From NCBI GenBank assembly GCA_947389015.1, contig CANDVA010000008.1, forward strand, positions 1 to 64,000: a stretch of 64,000 bases of DNA, written 5' to 3'. Positions 16,341-24,525 of this stretch are shown piece after piece (the first letter of the stretch is position 1; each line of letters starts with the position of its first letter). Source of the DNA: an uncultured Clostridia bacterium (lineage in GTDB: Bacteria > Bacillota > Clostridia > Oscillospirales > Ruminococcaceae). Both the position numbers and the translations under genes were made by a program. The notes beneath the pieces were generated by a model. That model did no database searches, had not been told where the DNA came from, and worked only from the letters and a program-made list of their open reading frames with translations.

Positions 16341-16701
16341 TTTTCTTATTTTGGCGGCTGTGGCTGCGGTGCCGTTCGTATCGGCTGTTACGGGAATAAT
16401 ATTGCGTCGTAATCCTCCGTGTCGCAATGTCATTTTCGGTTACCGCACCAAGCTGTCAATGAGCTGCGACGAGTTGTGGAATACCGCACAAAGGCTCTGC
16501 GGACGGCTTTTAACGGCGGTTTGCGCGCCGCTGACGGTTGCGGTCACGGCGGTTTGCGCTGTATTACTTAAAAACGGCTTGGACAGTAACGGAAAATTTA
16601 TTCTTATGTGCGTATCGGTCGGCGTTGAAATTGCGGCTCTTGCAGCGGTGAATATCGCGGTGGAGCGTCTGCTGAAAAAGGCTGGTGGGCGCAGTGAATG
16701 A
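16333..16701 (+). CDS. SdpI-like membrane protein 2
   Basis: The 122-residue protein starts at ATG 16333, overlapping the previous stop by 8 bp. It has the family signature IFGYRT with MSCDELWNTAQRLCGRLL, flanked by membrane helices. Its C-terminus (VERLLKKAGGRSE) is shorter than that of its paralogues and lacks the FDxDG tail. It is a diverged tandem copy of gene 1. Confidence 0.72.
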   Translation: MSDFLILAAVAAVPFVSAVTGIILRRNPPCRNVIFGYRTKLSMSCDELWNTAQRLCGRLLTAVCAPLTVAVTAVCAVLLKNGLDSNGKFILMCVSVGVEIAALAAVNIAVERLLKKAGGRSE

Positions 16702-17080
16702 GAACACGATCAACATATTGTATCTTATCGGCGAGCTGTCGCTGCCGCTGATAATTATGGCGTTTTCGTGGTCTATGTGGAGATCTCCGCCGAAATTCGG
16801 CGAGAACGGCTACAACACCAAGCGCTCCCGAAAAAGCAACGAGGCGTGGGATTTCGCTCAGACCGCCTACGGACGTTACGCGACGATAACTTTTGCGGTA
16901 GTGTCGGCGGTAACGCTTGCGGTTGGCTTATCGGCGCTGTTTATAAAATTCGGCGAGATAGCGGGTTTTGTTACGTTTATGGCGGTCACAGGCGGACAGG
17001 TCGCCGCGCTGTTCGTCATTATAGCCGTTATCGAGCGGCAGCTTAAAGAGAAATTCGACGAGGACGGAAAGCCGAGGTAG
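16694..17080 (+). CDS. SdpI-like membrane protein 3
   Basis: The ~128-residue protein overlaps the previous gene. GTG 16694 is chosen; GTG 16685 is an alternative. The signature here is GYNTKRSRKSNEAWDFAQTAYGR, with Asn replacing the Arg of GYRT. The C-terminus KEKFDEDGKPR matches the tail of paralogue 1. Three or four membrane spans are visible. Confidence 0.74.
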   Translation: MNENTINILYLIGELSLPLIIMAFSWSMWRSPPKFGENGYNTKRSRKSNEAWDFAQTAYGRYATITFAVVSAVTLAVGLSALFIKFGEIAGFVTFMAVTGGQVAALFVIIAVIERQLKEKFDEDGKPR

Positions 17081-17083
17081 GCT

Positions 17084-17371
17084 GTGGAGGAGATATTTGA
17101 GTTTATTTTTGAGATGATCATCGAGGGCACGGTCGAGCTTGCTAAGAGCCGACACGTTCCGCTGCCGCTGAGGATACTCGCGGCGGTGCTCGTGGTCGGA
17201 TTGTACGGCGGCGTGATATTTCTTATTGTGTGGGCGGGGCTGGCGTGCTTTCATAATAACGAGATTAACGGCGGAAGAACGCTTGGAGTATTGCTGTTCA
17301 TTGCCGCCGCGGGATTAGCGGGCGGGGTGATCCGGCAGGTAGTCAAGACGGTACGCCGTCACAGCGAATGA
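17084..17371 (+). CDS. Small membrane protein, paralogue A
   Basis: This 95-residue protein (GTG start, 3 bp after the previous stop) has an acidic amphipathic N-terminus (MEEIFEFIFEMIIEG), a PLPLRI turn and two membrane segments. It resembles the next gene in this order (acidic helix, EGxV, PLxLRI, GG-containing span, second span, basic tail). No domain is recognised. Confidence 0.65.
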   Translation: MEEIFEFIFEMIIEGTVELAKSRHVPLPLRILAAVLVVGLYGGVIFLIVWAGLACFHNNEINGGRTLGVLLFIAAAGLAGGVIRQVVKTVRRHSE

Positions 17372-17387
17372 AAGGACGGGTGAGATT

Positions 17388-17675
17388 ATGGAAGACTTTT
17401 TTGGGGAGCTGCTGAGCGATTTGTTGGAGGGTGCTGTGGACGTTATCGATACCGGGTCAACGAGCACAGGGCTGCCGTTGGGCTTGAGAATTGCCTGCGC
17501 GGTATTGCTGCTTTTGTTTCTCGGCGGAGCGTTCGGCTTGATAATTTTCACGGGAGTTATGCTTATAAAGGATGACGGCTTATGGCTGCCGGGGATAATT
17601 ATGTTTGCGATAGCCGCGTTTATGCTGGGGTATCTTATATTCAAGTTCCGTAAAATTTTCAACAGCCGCAGATAA
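17388..17675 (+). CDS. Small membrane protein, paralogue B
   Basis: The 95-residue protein has the same layout as its upstream neighbour: MEDFFGELLSDLLEG, PLGLRIACAVLL, a GG-containing span, a second span and a basic tail KFRKIF. The two are probably tandem duplicates. They are embedded among SdpI-like genes, which suggests a shared membrane function. Confidence 0.66.
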   Translation: MEDFFGELLSDLLEGAVDVIDTGSTSTGLPLGLRIACAVLLLLFLGGAFGLIIFTGVMLIKDDGLWLPGIIMFAIAAFMLGYLIFKFRKIFNSRR

Positions 17676-17687
17676 GGGGGCAATTGA

Positions 17688-18047
17688 ATGAGGTGGGAAT
17701 ATTTTATTATACCCGCGATACTGATAATAACTGGCGTTATTATGCTGATGATCCCTACAAGCACGGTCTTTGCCTACAAAACGAAAACGGCGTCCGCAAA
17801 CGAGCAGACACAGGAATTCTGCAACGTGCTTTCCGCGAGGATAATGATAGCGATCGGGGTCACTTCGGCGATAGCCCTCGCGCTTACGCGGAACGCGGAG
17901 ACGGGACTTTTTGGGTTTAAAAATATGAGCGATTCCGTAACGCTCATTGCGCTTGCGGCGCTTGTGCTGACCCTGGCGATACCGAATATCTGCTGCAAGA
18001 AAAAATTTCCGGAATTGTTTGACAAGGACAAAAACGCCAAGCAATGA
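17688..18047 (+). CDS. SdpI-like membrane protein 4
   Basis: The 119-residue protein starts after AAGGGGG. The signature is degenerate (FAYKTKTASANEQTQEFCNVLSARIM), but position and spacing match the GYRT...W...A motif of the other copies. It has three or four membrane spans and a C-terminus PELFDKDKNAKQ similar to the FDxDG tail. It closes the operon. Confidence 0.7.
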   Translation: MRWEYFIIPAILIITGVIMLMIPTSTVFAYKTKTASANEQTQEFCNVLSARIMIAIGVTSAIALALTRNAETGLFGFKNMSDSVTLIALAALVLTLAIPNICCKKKFPELFDKDKNAKQ

Positions 18048-18156
18048 TTTCCAAAATTCTCCGAGAATACCGCGCGAAAAAATACCCATAATATTTTTAC
18101 AGCGATTTGCTGTACAAAAGAAATCACAATTTCTTTTACGAAAGGAAGTAATTATT

Positions 18157-18342
18157 ATGGGAACCGAATATGCAAACAAACACATCGGCTGCACTATCCA
18201 CAACTGCGAGCACCACTGCTGCTGCGAGGATTTCTGCTCGCTCGACAAGATCGAGGTGGGCACTCACGAGGCGAATCCCACTGTCGTACAGTGCACAGAC
18301 TGCCTGAGCTTCAAGGCTAAGCCCGGAGTTTCCAATAGCTAA
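18157..18342 (+). CDS. DUF1540 cysteine-rich protein
   Basis: The 61-residue protein has the DUF1540 pattern: GCTIHNCEHHCCCEDFCSLDKIEVG in the first half and a later VVQCTDCLSF. The eight or so cysteines probably bind metal. Small proteins of this family are common in spore formers. The start is ATG 18157 after AAAGGAAG. About 110 bp separates it from the SdpI-like operon, with no clear promoter seen. Confidence 0.85.
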   Translation: MGTEYANKHIGCTIHNCEHHCCCEDFCSLDKIEVGTHEANPTVVQCTDCLSFKAKPGVSNS

Positions 18343-18360
18343 ACGGCTGATATAAAGGTC

Positions 18361-18388
18361 AAAGGCGAGGTATCACCTCGCCTTTTTG
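18361..18388. terminator. Terminator between convergent genes
   Basis: AAAGGCGAGG pairs with CCTCGCCTTT around TATCA, followed by TT on the plus strand. Confidence 0.85.
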
Positions 18389-19993
18389 TTATGTTTTTAA
18401 GCGGATCTTTTGATTTTCGTGAACTCTGCCGCGCGAATATTCTTTTATCTCCGCGAAAACTTTTTTACGCAGACACAGCACGGCAATTAAATTCGGTATC
18501 GCCATAAGACCGTTGAGCATATCGGCAATTCCCCACGCGACGCTCATATTTACAGTCGCGCCGACAACCGAGAAAGCGATAAACAACGCGCAGAACGGTT
18601 TCTTCGCTCTGTCGCCGAATAGGAACGCCACAGCCTCGCCGCCGAAATAGCACCACCCGATCACCGTCGAAAACGCGAACATCACTACCAGCACCGACAA
18701 GATAGCCCCTGCGAACCTCCCGAATTTCGACGAGAACGCGTATGCCGCAAGTCCCACGCCGTTAAGCGGCTCGACTTTAGCGGCGGTGATGTGTCCGCTT
18801 TCGTCTGCGATACCCGTCACCGCTATGATATTCGAGTGCGTGATTTCGCCATTTGTTTTTACTTCAAGGAACTCGCCCTGAATAGTGTGCAGACATATCG
18901 TTTCGGGCAGCTCAATTCCGTCCGTTATCAGGCTTTCGTTATCTGTCAGGCGGCAATACTTCGTTTTTTCGTTAACGTCGATAACGGAAAATTTTTCGGA
19001 ATGACAACTACCCGTCAGCAGCACAAGCGCGGTCAGCGAGCACATAATTATCGTATCGAAAAAGATCTCGAAAACGCTCCACATTCCGCATACCACGGGG
19101 CTTTTTACGCCGCTTGAGATATGCGCGAACACAGACGTTCCAAGCCCCGCCTCATTCGAGAACACGCCGCGCTTGAAGCCCATTGATACTGCGGTCTTGA
19201 CCGCCGCGCCGGCAATTCCGCCGCCTATTTGCGTAAGCCCGAATGCAGACTTCACTATATTTCCGAGCACGGACGGCAGCTCGCTCCCGTTCGCGACTAT
19301 GATGTACAGACAGCCGATTATGTAGAACGCGCTCATAAACGGAACGAGCCGCGCCGTAAACGCGGAAATGCGCTTCACGCCGCCGAATACGATAACCGCC
19401 GCCAAAACCGCAAGAACGATCCCCGTGACGAGCGGCGGCACTCCGAAGCTTGTGCGGAGCGCCTCGGACGCGGAATTCATCTGTGCCGCATTGCCCATTC
19501 CGAAGCCTGCGAGAACGCACAGCGCCGCGAAGATGATCGAAAGCGGACGCGCGAACGGGCGCGTTTTTGGGCTTTCGGAAAGCCCGTCGCGGATATAGAA
19601 CATCGCGCCACCCTTGAATTTGCCGTTCTGCTTGCGGCGGTAAAGCGTTCCGAGGACGTTTTCGGCGAAGCCCGTCATCATGCCGAACAATGCCGACACC
19701 CACATCCAGAACACCGCGCCCGCTCCGCCGATAGCGACAGCTGTTGAAACTCCCGCTATGTTGCCTGTTCCCAGTGTAGCCGCAAGCGCCTGACACATAG
19801 CCGCGAAAGGTGAGACGCTGTCCGCGTCGCGGTTGTCGGACTTCGCGAACACGGTCGACTTCAATATTACGGGGAATTTCCGCAGCTGAAAGAACCCCGT
19901 CCGCACGGTGAACATTACGCCCGTGAACAGCATAAGACAGAGCATAGGCGCGCCCCATACTATATTGTCATTGATGAATGATATCGTATTCAT
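18389..19993 (-). CDS. Alanine/glycine:cation symporter (AGCS family) with an inserted domain
   Basis: The 534-residue membrane protein matches sodium-coupled amino-acid symporters of the AGCS family: the N-terminal RTGFFQLRKFP, ALAATLGTGNIAGVSTAVAIGGAGAVFWMW, and KRGVFSNEAGLGTS. About residues 330-408, between two late membrane helices (after ALVLLTGS and before LAAYAF), there is a polar ~80-residue stretch rich in Glu, Thr and Ile. The family normally has only a short loop there. Frame and codon use stay normal across it, so it looks like a genuine extra domain rather than a frameshift. Downstream transport helices are intact. Confidence 0.88.
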   Translation of the reverse strand: MNTISFINDNIVWGAPMLCLMLFTGVMFTVRTGFFQLRKFPVILKSTVFAKSDNRDADSVSPFAAMCQALAATLGTGNIAGVSTAVAIGGAGAVFWMWVSALFGMMTGFAENVLGTLYRRKQNGKFKGGAMFYIRDGLSESPKTRPFARPLSIIFAALCVLAGFGMGNAAQMNSASEALRTSFGVPPLVTGIVLAVLAAVIVFGGVKRISAFTARLVPFMSAFYIIGCLYIIVANGSELPSVLGNIVKSAFGLTQIGGGIAGAAVKTAVSMGFKRGVFSNEAGLGTSVFAHISSGVKSPVVCGMWSVFEIFFDTIIMCSLTALVLLTGSCHSEKFSVIDVNEKTKYCRLTDNESLITDGIELPETICLHTIQGEFLEVKTNGEITHSNIIAVTGIADESGHITAAKVEPLNGVGLAAYAFSSKFGRFAGAILSVLVVMFAFSTVIGWCYFGGEAVAFLFGDRAKKPFCALFIAFSVVGATVNMSVAWGIADMLNGLMAIPNLIAVLCLRKKVFAEIKEYSRGRVHENQKIRLKT

Positions 19994-20013
19994 TGAACCT
20001 CCAATTATTATGT

Positions 20014-20306
20014 AAATCAGAATTTATATCAATAATGTGTTGCTTAGAGCGCGGATCACTTTTTTCTGCCACTGGCAGAAAAAAGTGATTTATCGGCGAT
20101 TTTGCCTGTTGGCAAAATCACCGATTTGGGGAAAAACTCTTGTTTTTCCCCAAGCCCTTTTAGCGCTCTTTATTTTTGCCGCTACGCGGCATTTCGGGCT
20201 CCGCCCGAACCCGGCAAGGGCTCTGCCCTTGCATCCCGCCAAAGGGACCAGTCCCTTTGGAATCCCGATTTTTGGGTCATAGTGTTACTGCGCTAAATTC
20301 TGATTT
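20014..20306. repeat. Hairpin-array element with terminal inverted repeats (MITE-like)
   Basis: The 293-bp element is bounded by AAATCAGAATTTA (20014-20026) and its exact inverse TAAATTCTGATTT (20294-20306). Inside lie at least seven consecutive short hairpins. The best is a 16-bp perfect stem at 20055-20070/20074-20089. Others include TTGGGGAAAAA/TTTTTCCCCAA (20126-20136/20143-20153), GCCGC/GCGGC, CGGGC/GCCCG, GCAAGGGC/GCCCTTGC and CCAAAGGGAC/GTCCCTTTGG. It has no gene. It separates the AGCS gene from the AI-2E permease gene. Confidence 0.75.
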
Positions 20307-20334
20307 ATTTTAATATTATTTAAGAATACAAAAT

Positions 20335-20364
20335 CCCCTTGTCCATTATATTACGGACAAGGGG
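20335..20364 (-). terminator. Terminator of the AI-2E permease gene
   Basis: CCCCTTGTCC and GGACAAGGGG form a 10-bp stem. On the minus strand it is followed by ATTTTG. Confidence 0.8.
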
Positions 20365-20380
20365 AAATAATTCTATTCGA

Positions 20381-21847
20381 TTACTTTTTTTTGAAGGTGC
20401 GCGAGTACTGCTGCTTTGAATTGGGTTTTTGCGGCGGCGTTTTAGTAATATTGGGTTTCGGCGTGGGAGCGGCAGTCTCGGATGCTGGCTTAGGCAAGGA
20501 GTTTTCCGGCAGTTTGGGTATATAATCCTCGGTGAACTTGGAGATAGAACCCGTATACAGCTCGGTCTCGCTCGGAAGATTTTTCTTTTCAAGCTTGTTC
20601 GATACCAGCTCCGCAAACAGCATATAGAACACCGCGAACACTGGCGCTCCGAGCAGCATTCCCGGAATACCGAACAGACCGCCGCCGACGATAATGGATA
20701 TCAGCACCCAGATTGCGGGCAGACCCATAGTCTCGCCGAACAGGAAAGGCTTGATGACGTTTCCGTCGATCTGCTGCAATACCAGCACGAAAATGCCAAA
20801 CCAAATGACCTTGATAGGGTCGACGAGCAGTATCAGCAGACCGCACGGTATCGCCCCGATGAACGGACCGAAGAACGGGATAAGGTTGGTCACCGCGCAT
20901 ACCACCGCGATAAGCATCTGATACGGCATACCCATTGCGAACATTCCGATAGCCATAAAAACGAAGATTATCATTGCGTCCACAAGATTGGATATAATAT
21001 ATTTCTTGAAGATGTCATTGCTGCGTGCGCAGCCGTCAAAGAACATCTCGCACCTGTCCGAACGGAAGAAAGCGAATATTATCTTCTTGCACTGCGCAAG
21101 AAGACGCTCTTTGCTGTACAGCAGATAGATCGCGATGATGAAGCCCAGCAGGAAGTTTTTCAGTCCGACGAACAGCGAGCCGAGGAACTTTATCAGTCCT
21201 TCCGAGACGTTGCCGAGAAGGTCGCCTGCTATCGGCTGTATCGACTCGGCAATCTTGCTGATCAGATCCGCGAAGTTGTGCACTTCGGTCGAAATAAATT
21301 TTGCGATGTCGGGATAGTCCTCGAACATCTTGTTGACCCATACTTCGAGCTTGGAAATATACCCGGGCATCTGATCTGCGAGGTCGATAACGCTTGTCGT
21401 CACGCTTGGGAACACCGCTATTCCGATACCGACGATCAGTGCGATAATAATGATGTAGGTCGTCAAAAGTGAAAGTATACGAGCTATTTTGCGGCGCGTC
21501 CGCATTTTTTTCTCCATGGGAGCGCTGTGCTTTTCTAGAGTTCTCACTACAACGCTGTCGCCGACGGGAGAGTTGTGGAGCTTGCGCATTACGATATTCT
21601 GCTCGGGCGGCTTGCCCTCTTTGATCCTGCGGAACACCTTGTTTTCAAGGTACATCATCAGCGGATTGAGAACGTATGCGATAACGATGCCGCAGATGAT
21701 AGGCGCGGCAACTCCTCCGACCCATGAGAACGTCTTGGTAAAGTCCTCGAATTTGAACACAAACACCACGAACAAAACCGCGAGGGCAATAACAGCCAAT
21801 GCGTACACGGCGATAGTGGTATATTTTTTATTCCAGTTTACTTTCAT
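20381..21847 (-). CDS. AI-2E (TqsA/PerM) family permease
   Basis: The 488-residue protein has the eight-helix pattern of the AI-2E/PerM family: PIICGIVIAYVLNPLMMYLEN near the N-terminus, a central periplasmic helical region and AVTNLIPFFGPFIGAIPCGLL with a late LQQIDGNVIKP. A cytoplasmic Pro/Thr/Lys-rich tail ends the protein. Members export small molecules or act in sodium/proton exchange; the substrate here is unknown. GGAAAGG lies before ATG 21847. Confidence 0.9.
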   Translation of the reverse strand: MKVNWNKKYTTIAVYALAVIALAVLFVVFVFKFEDFTKTFSWVGGVAAPIICGIVIAYVLNPLMMYLENKVFRRIKEGKPPEQNIVMRKLHNSPVGDSVVVRTLEKHSAPMEKKMRTRRKIARILSLLTTYIIIIALIVGIGIAVFPSVTTSVIDLADQMPGYISKLEVWVNKMFEDYPDIAKFISTEVHNFADLISKIAESIQPIAGDLLGNVSEGLIKFLGSLFVGLKNFLLGFIIAIYLLYSKERLLAQCKKIIFAFFRSDRCEMFFDGCARSNDIFKKYIISNLVDAMIIFVFMAIGMFAMGMPYQMLIAVVCAVTNLIPFFGPFIGAIPCGLLILLVDPIKVIWFGIFVLVLQQIDGNVIKPFLFGETMGLPAIWVLISIIVGGGLFGIPGMLLGAPVFAVFYMLFAELVSNKLEKKNLPSETELYTGSISKFTEDYIPKLPENSLPKPASETAAPTPKPNITKTPPQKPNSKQQYSRTFKKK

Positions 21848-22034
21848 AATATCAGTCCTTTCCGTTTATATGTATTATAGCACAGAAAGTAAAGCTTGAG
21901 TAAAAAGAAAAGGTTAATTTTCGGTTAAGATTTTCCTGCCACATTTCCCCAAAAGATTTACTTAAATATAGTTTACCACATTTTTCCGCAAATGTCAACT
22001 TACAATTCTGTAATATTTATTATTGACAGAAAAA

Positions 22035-22060
22035 GCTCCTCCGATAAATGGCGGAGGAGC
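22035..22060 (-). terminator. Terminator of cysK
   Basis: GCTCCTCCG and CGGAGGAGC form a 9-bp stem. On the minus strand it is followed by TTTTT. Confidence 0.88.
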
Positions 22061-22067
22061 GGATCAT

Positions 22068-22994
22068 TTAAGAAAACATCGGCGTTGAAAGATAACGCTC
22101 GCCCGTGTCGGGAAGTATCACCACGATATTCTTTCCCTTATTTTCCGGGCGCTTTGCCAGCTCGAGAGCCGCCCAAAGCGCCGCGCCAGAGCTTATCCCG
22201 ACAAGTACTCCCTCGGTTCGCGCGACGAGTCTGCCCGTGACGAACGCGTCGTCGTTATCGACTTGAATCACCTCGTCGTAAATTTTCGTGTCGAGTATCT
22301 CGGGGATAAAGCCCGCGCCAATTCCCTGTATTTTATGAGCGCCCGCCGGACCTCCCGAAAGCACGGGACTGGTTTTCGGCTCGGCAGCGACTATCTTTAC
22401 GTCGGTATTTTTCGATTTGAGGTACCGTCCCGTGCCCGTTATCGTGCCGCCCGTGCCCACTCCCGCGACAAAAATGTCGACCTTGCCGTCGGTGTCCTCC
22501 CATATTTCAACGCCCGTGGTCTGCTCGTGGGCGAGAGGGTTCATGGGGTTGACGAACTGACCCGCGATAAAGCTGTTCGGTATTTCCTTAGACAGCTCCT
22601 CCGCTTTTTCGATAGCGCCTTTCATTCCCTTAGCGCCGTCGGTAAGCACAAGCTCCGCGCCGTATGCTTTCATAAGATTGCGTCGCTCCACGCTCATGGT
22701 CTCGGGCATCGTGATGATGATACGGTAGCCCTTTGCCGCTGCTATCGCAGACAGCCCGATACCCGTGTTTCCGCTCGTAGGCTCGATTATTACGCTTCCC
22801 TCTTTCAGGACGCCGCGCTTTTCCGCGTCCTCGATCATCGCGCGGGCGACCCTGTCTTTTATGCTCCCGCCCGGGTTGAACAGCTCGAGCTTTGCAAATA
22901 TTTTCGCCTCCAAGCCCTCTTTTTCTTCGATACGCGTAAGCTCCATAAGGGGAGTTTTCCCGACCAGTTCGGTCACCGATCTGTAAATATTCAT
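22068..22994 (-). CDS. cysK: Cysteine synthase A
   Basis: The 308-residue PLP enzyme makes cysteine from O-acetylserine and sulfide. The catalytic lysine lies in NPGGSIKDR (about residue 45). The phosphate-binding PTSGNTGIG (~70-78) and [15 protein letters not shown] (~175-190) are present, and the C-terminal [13 protein letters not shown] closes the fold. Length is normal. It is monocistronic, with its own consensus promoter. Its substrate would come from CysE, encoded at 35908. Confidence 0.96.
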   Translation of the reverse strand: MNIYRSVTELVGKTPLMELTRIEEKEGLEAKIFAKLELFNPGGSIKDRVARAMIEDAEKRGVLKEGSVIIEPTSGNTGIGLSAIAAAKGYRIIITMPETMSVERRNLMKAYGAELVLTDGAKGMKGAIEKAEELSKEIPNSFIAGQFVNPMNPLAHEQTTGVEIWEDTDGKVDIFVAGVGTGGTITGTGRYLKSKNTDVKIVAAEPKTSPVLSGGPAGAHKIQGIGAGFIPEILDTKIYDEVIQVDNDDAFVTGRLVARTEGVLVGISSGAALWAALELAKRPENKGKNIVVILPDTGERYLSTPMFS

Positions 22995-23025
22995 AACATT
23001 TTACCTCCGTTTTATTGGTAGATTT

Positions 23026-23054
23026 ATTATAGCATATTATTCCTACAATGTCAA
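23026..23054 (-). promoter_or_regulatory. Promoter of cysK
   Basis: On the minus strand TTGACA and TATAAT are separated by 17 bp, 32 bp before the start codon. Confidence 0.88.
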
Positions 23055-23085
23055 TAGGTTTTGGCTGTTTTTTATTTCTTTGCGT

Positions 23086-23118
23086 AAAAAAATCGGCGCG
23101 TTTTGCGTGCCGATTTTT
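23086..23118. terminator. Terminator after the ANTAR regulator gene
   Basis: A-rich AAAATCGGC pairs with GCCGATTTTT around GCGTTTTGCGT. The T-run works in both directions. Confidence 0.8.
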
Positions 23119-23128
23119 GTATCTCTGT

Positions 23129-23689
23129 TTATAAAGTCGTCATTCCCGAGTACGTTCTGAGAATGTCCTCGGCTATTTCTCTTTGTGTTCTTCGCGTGTC
23201 CATTGCGAGTTTCTGTATATGTCTGTGCGCCTGACTTTCCGTGAGGTTGAGATATTCGATAAGGCAGCACTTTGCGCGGTCAATGGTTTTCACGTCGTCG
23301 AGCTGTCCGAGCAGCTCGGTTTTCTCTTGTTCTAAACGGTTGATGTTTTCTTTGGCGACGAGCGCCATCTTTATCGTCTGCGCGAGCAGACTTTTCGGGA
23401 ACGGCTTCGCGAGCACAAACGCTCCCGTAAATTTTATACGGCTCTGAACGTCCTCGGCGATATCCGCGCGAGCTAAAACGATTATCGGCGCGGAGGTCTT
23501 TTTCGAGGTCTCGGCGACGAAATTCAGCCCGAATTCGCTGCGCAGGGGAGTGGACACGATCACCGCGTCGCAGTCGGGGAGCACGGCGTTTTCGTCGGCG
23601 CATAGAACGCACTCCGCACCGAGCTCGTCAAGCGCCGCCGCGACGCTGCCGCATATCTCTTCGGTTCTGGCGTTGATAAATATTTTCAT
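23129..23689 (-). CDS. ANTAR-domain response regulator (antiterminator)
   Basis: The 186-residue protein has a receiver-like N-terminal domain (~1-115), in which DCDAVIVSTPLR occupies the phosphorylation-site strand without a clean conserved Asp pattern. A coiled linker and a C-terminal ANTAR RNA-binding domain (~125-180; IDRAKCCLIEYLNLTESQAHRHIQKLAMDTRRTQREIAEDIL) follow. ANTAR proteins bind paired RNA hairpins and prevent transcription termination, often on nitrogen-metabolism genes. It lies just downstream of the split glutamate synthase operon on the same strand and probably regulates it. Confidence 0.88.
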   Translation of the reverse strand: MKIFINARTEEICGSVAAALDELGAECVLCADENAVLPDCDAVIVSTPLRSEFGLNFVAETSKKTSAPIIVLARADIAEDVQSRIKFTGAFVLAKPFPKSLLAQTIKMALVAKENINRLEQEKTELLGQLDDVKTIDRAKCCLIEYLNLTESQAHRHIQKLAMDTRRTQREIAEDILRTYSGMTTL

Positions 23690-23737
23690 TGCTAACCTCC
23701 CCGAAAAGTTTCTAAAGTATACGATTATTCGCGGGCT

Positions 23738-23803
23738 TTAAGTCTTTGATTGTATGGAAAGCGTCCCGCACGGGTCGTCCCTATATTTTTCGATCGGGAT
23801 CAT
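23738..23803 (-). pseudogene. 21-codon stub resembling an acetyltransferase N-terminus
   Basis: Directly after the glutamate synthase stop, an ATG opens a 21-residue frame containing KYRDDPCGTLSI, which resembles the N-terminus of some Clostridia GNAT-type acetyltransferases, and then stops. There is no proper ribosome binding site. It may be a decayed gene start or a chance frame. Confidence 0.3.
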
Positions 23804-23805
23804 CT

Positions 23806-24525
23806 TCAGTTATTCACGTAAAGCTGCTTATAGGGAGAAGCCGAATTAGGCGTGAGTTTCCAGAAGCGCGACTTCAGCAGCTCGTCGGTATCGTTCCCGA
23901 AATGCTTTACATAACGCTCTATATAGCGCCTTATCGACTGCTTTTCCTCGTCAGTCGCTTCCGTGCAGCACACCTGAACGGGCAAGCCGGCGGGCGCGGT
24001 CTCGGAGCGTATAAACATCTCGCCGCCGTGCATTCCCGTTCCGCAGAACGAGCCGACGGGACAGCCCTCCGCGCCGATCCCCAGCACGATAATAATTCCG
24101 CCCGCCTGATACTCGCCGAGAAAATCCCCGACCTTGCCGCCGATAACGATTATCGGGTAAAGCTCCTTATAGCTCTTCATATGTATTCCAACGCGGTAGC
24201 CTGCGTTCTTCTCGACATATATCTCGCCCGAGCGCATTGCGTAGCCCGTGGTGTCTCCGCAGTTTCCGTGAACGATTATCGCGCCGTCGTTCATGGTATC
24301 ACCGATAGCGTCCTGAGCGTTTCCGTGAACGATGATCTTCGAGCCGTTCAGATACGCGCCGAGAGCGTTTCCGGGCGTACCGTTTATCAGAATCTCCTTG
24401 CCCGACAGCCCCGCACCGATATATCTGTGTCCGAGCACGTTTTCAAGCTCCAGTTTCTCGTCCGCGCTCTCGCGGATAAGCCTGTTAAGCTCGGTGTTTT
24501 CATATTTTGCCGCGTCAATTCTCAT
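23806..24525 (-). CDS. Glutamate synthase GXGXG (alpha C-terminal) domain protein
   Basis: The 239-residue protein is a free-standing version of the C-terminal beta-helix of GltB. Repeated Gly-rich turns are visible: GHRYIGAGLSGKEILINGTPGN, NAQDAIGDTMNDGAIIVHG, GTGMHGGEMFI. In full-length glutamate synthase this domain shapes the ammonia tunnel between glutaminase and synthase sites. The gene overlaps the upstream oxidoreductase gene by 4 bp and is the last of the five-gene split GOGAT operon. Confidence 0.92.
   Translation of the reverse strand: MRIDAAKYENTELNRLIRESADEKLELENVLGHRYIGAGLSGKEILINGTPGNALGAYLNGSKIIVHGNAQDAIGDTMNDGAIIVHGNCGDTTGYAMRSGEIYVEKNAGYRVGIHMKSYKELYPIIVIGGKVGDFLGEYQAGGIIIVLGIGAEGCPVGSFCGTGMHGGEMFIRSETAPAGLPVQVCCTEATDEEKQSIRRYIERYVKHFGNDTDELLKSRFWKLTPNSASPYKQLYVNN

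Noticed and set aside
20040-20300. Short open frames across the hairpin element as genes
   Set aside because: They come from symmetrical repeats, lack ribosome binding sites and show no protein-like composition.
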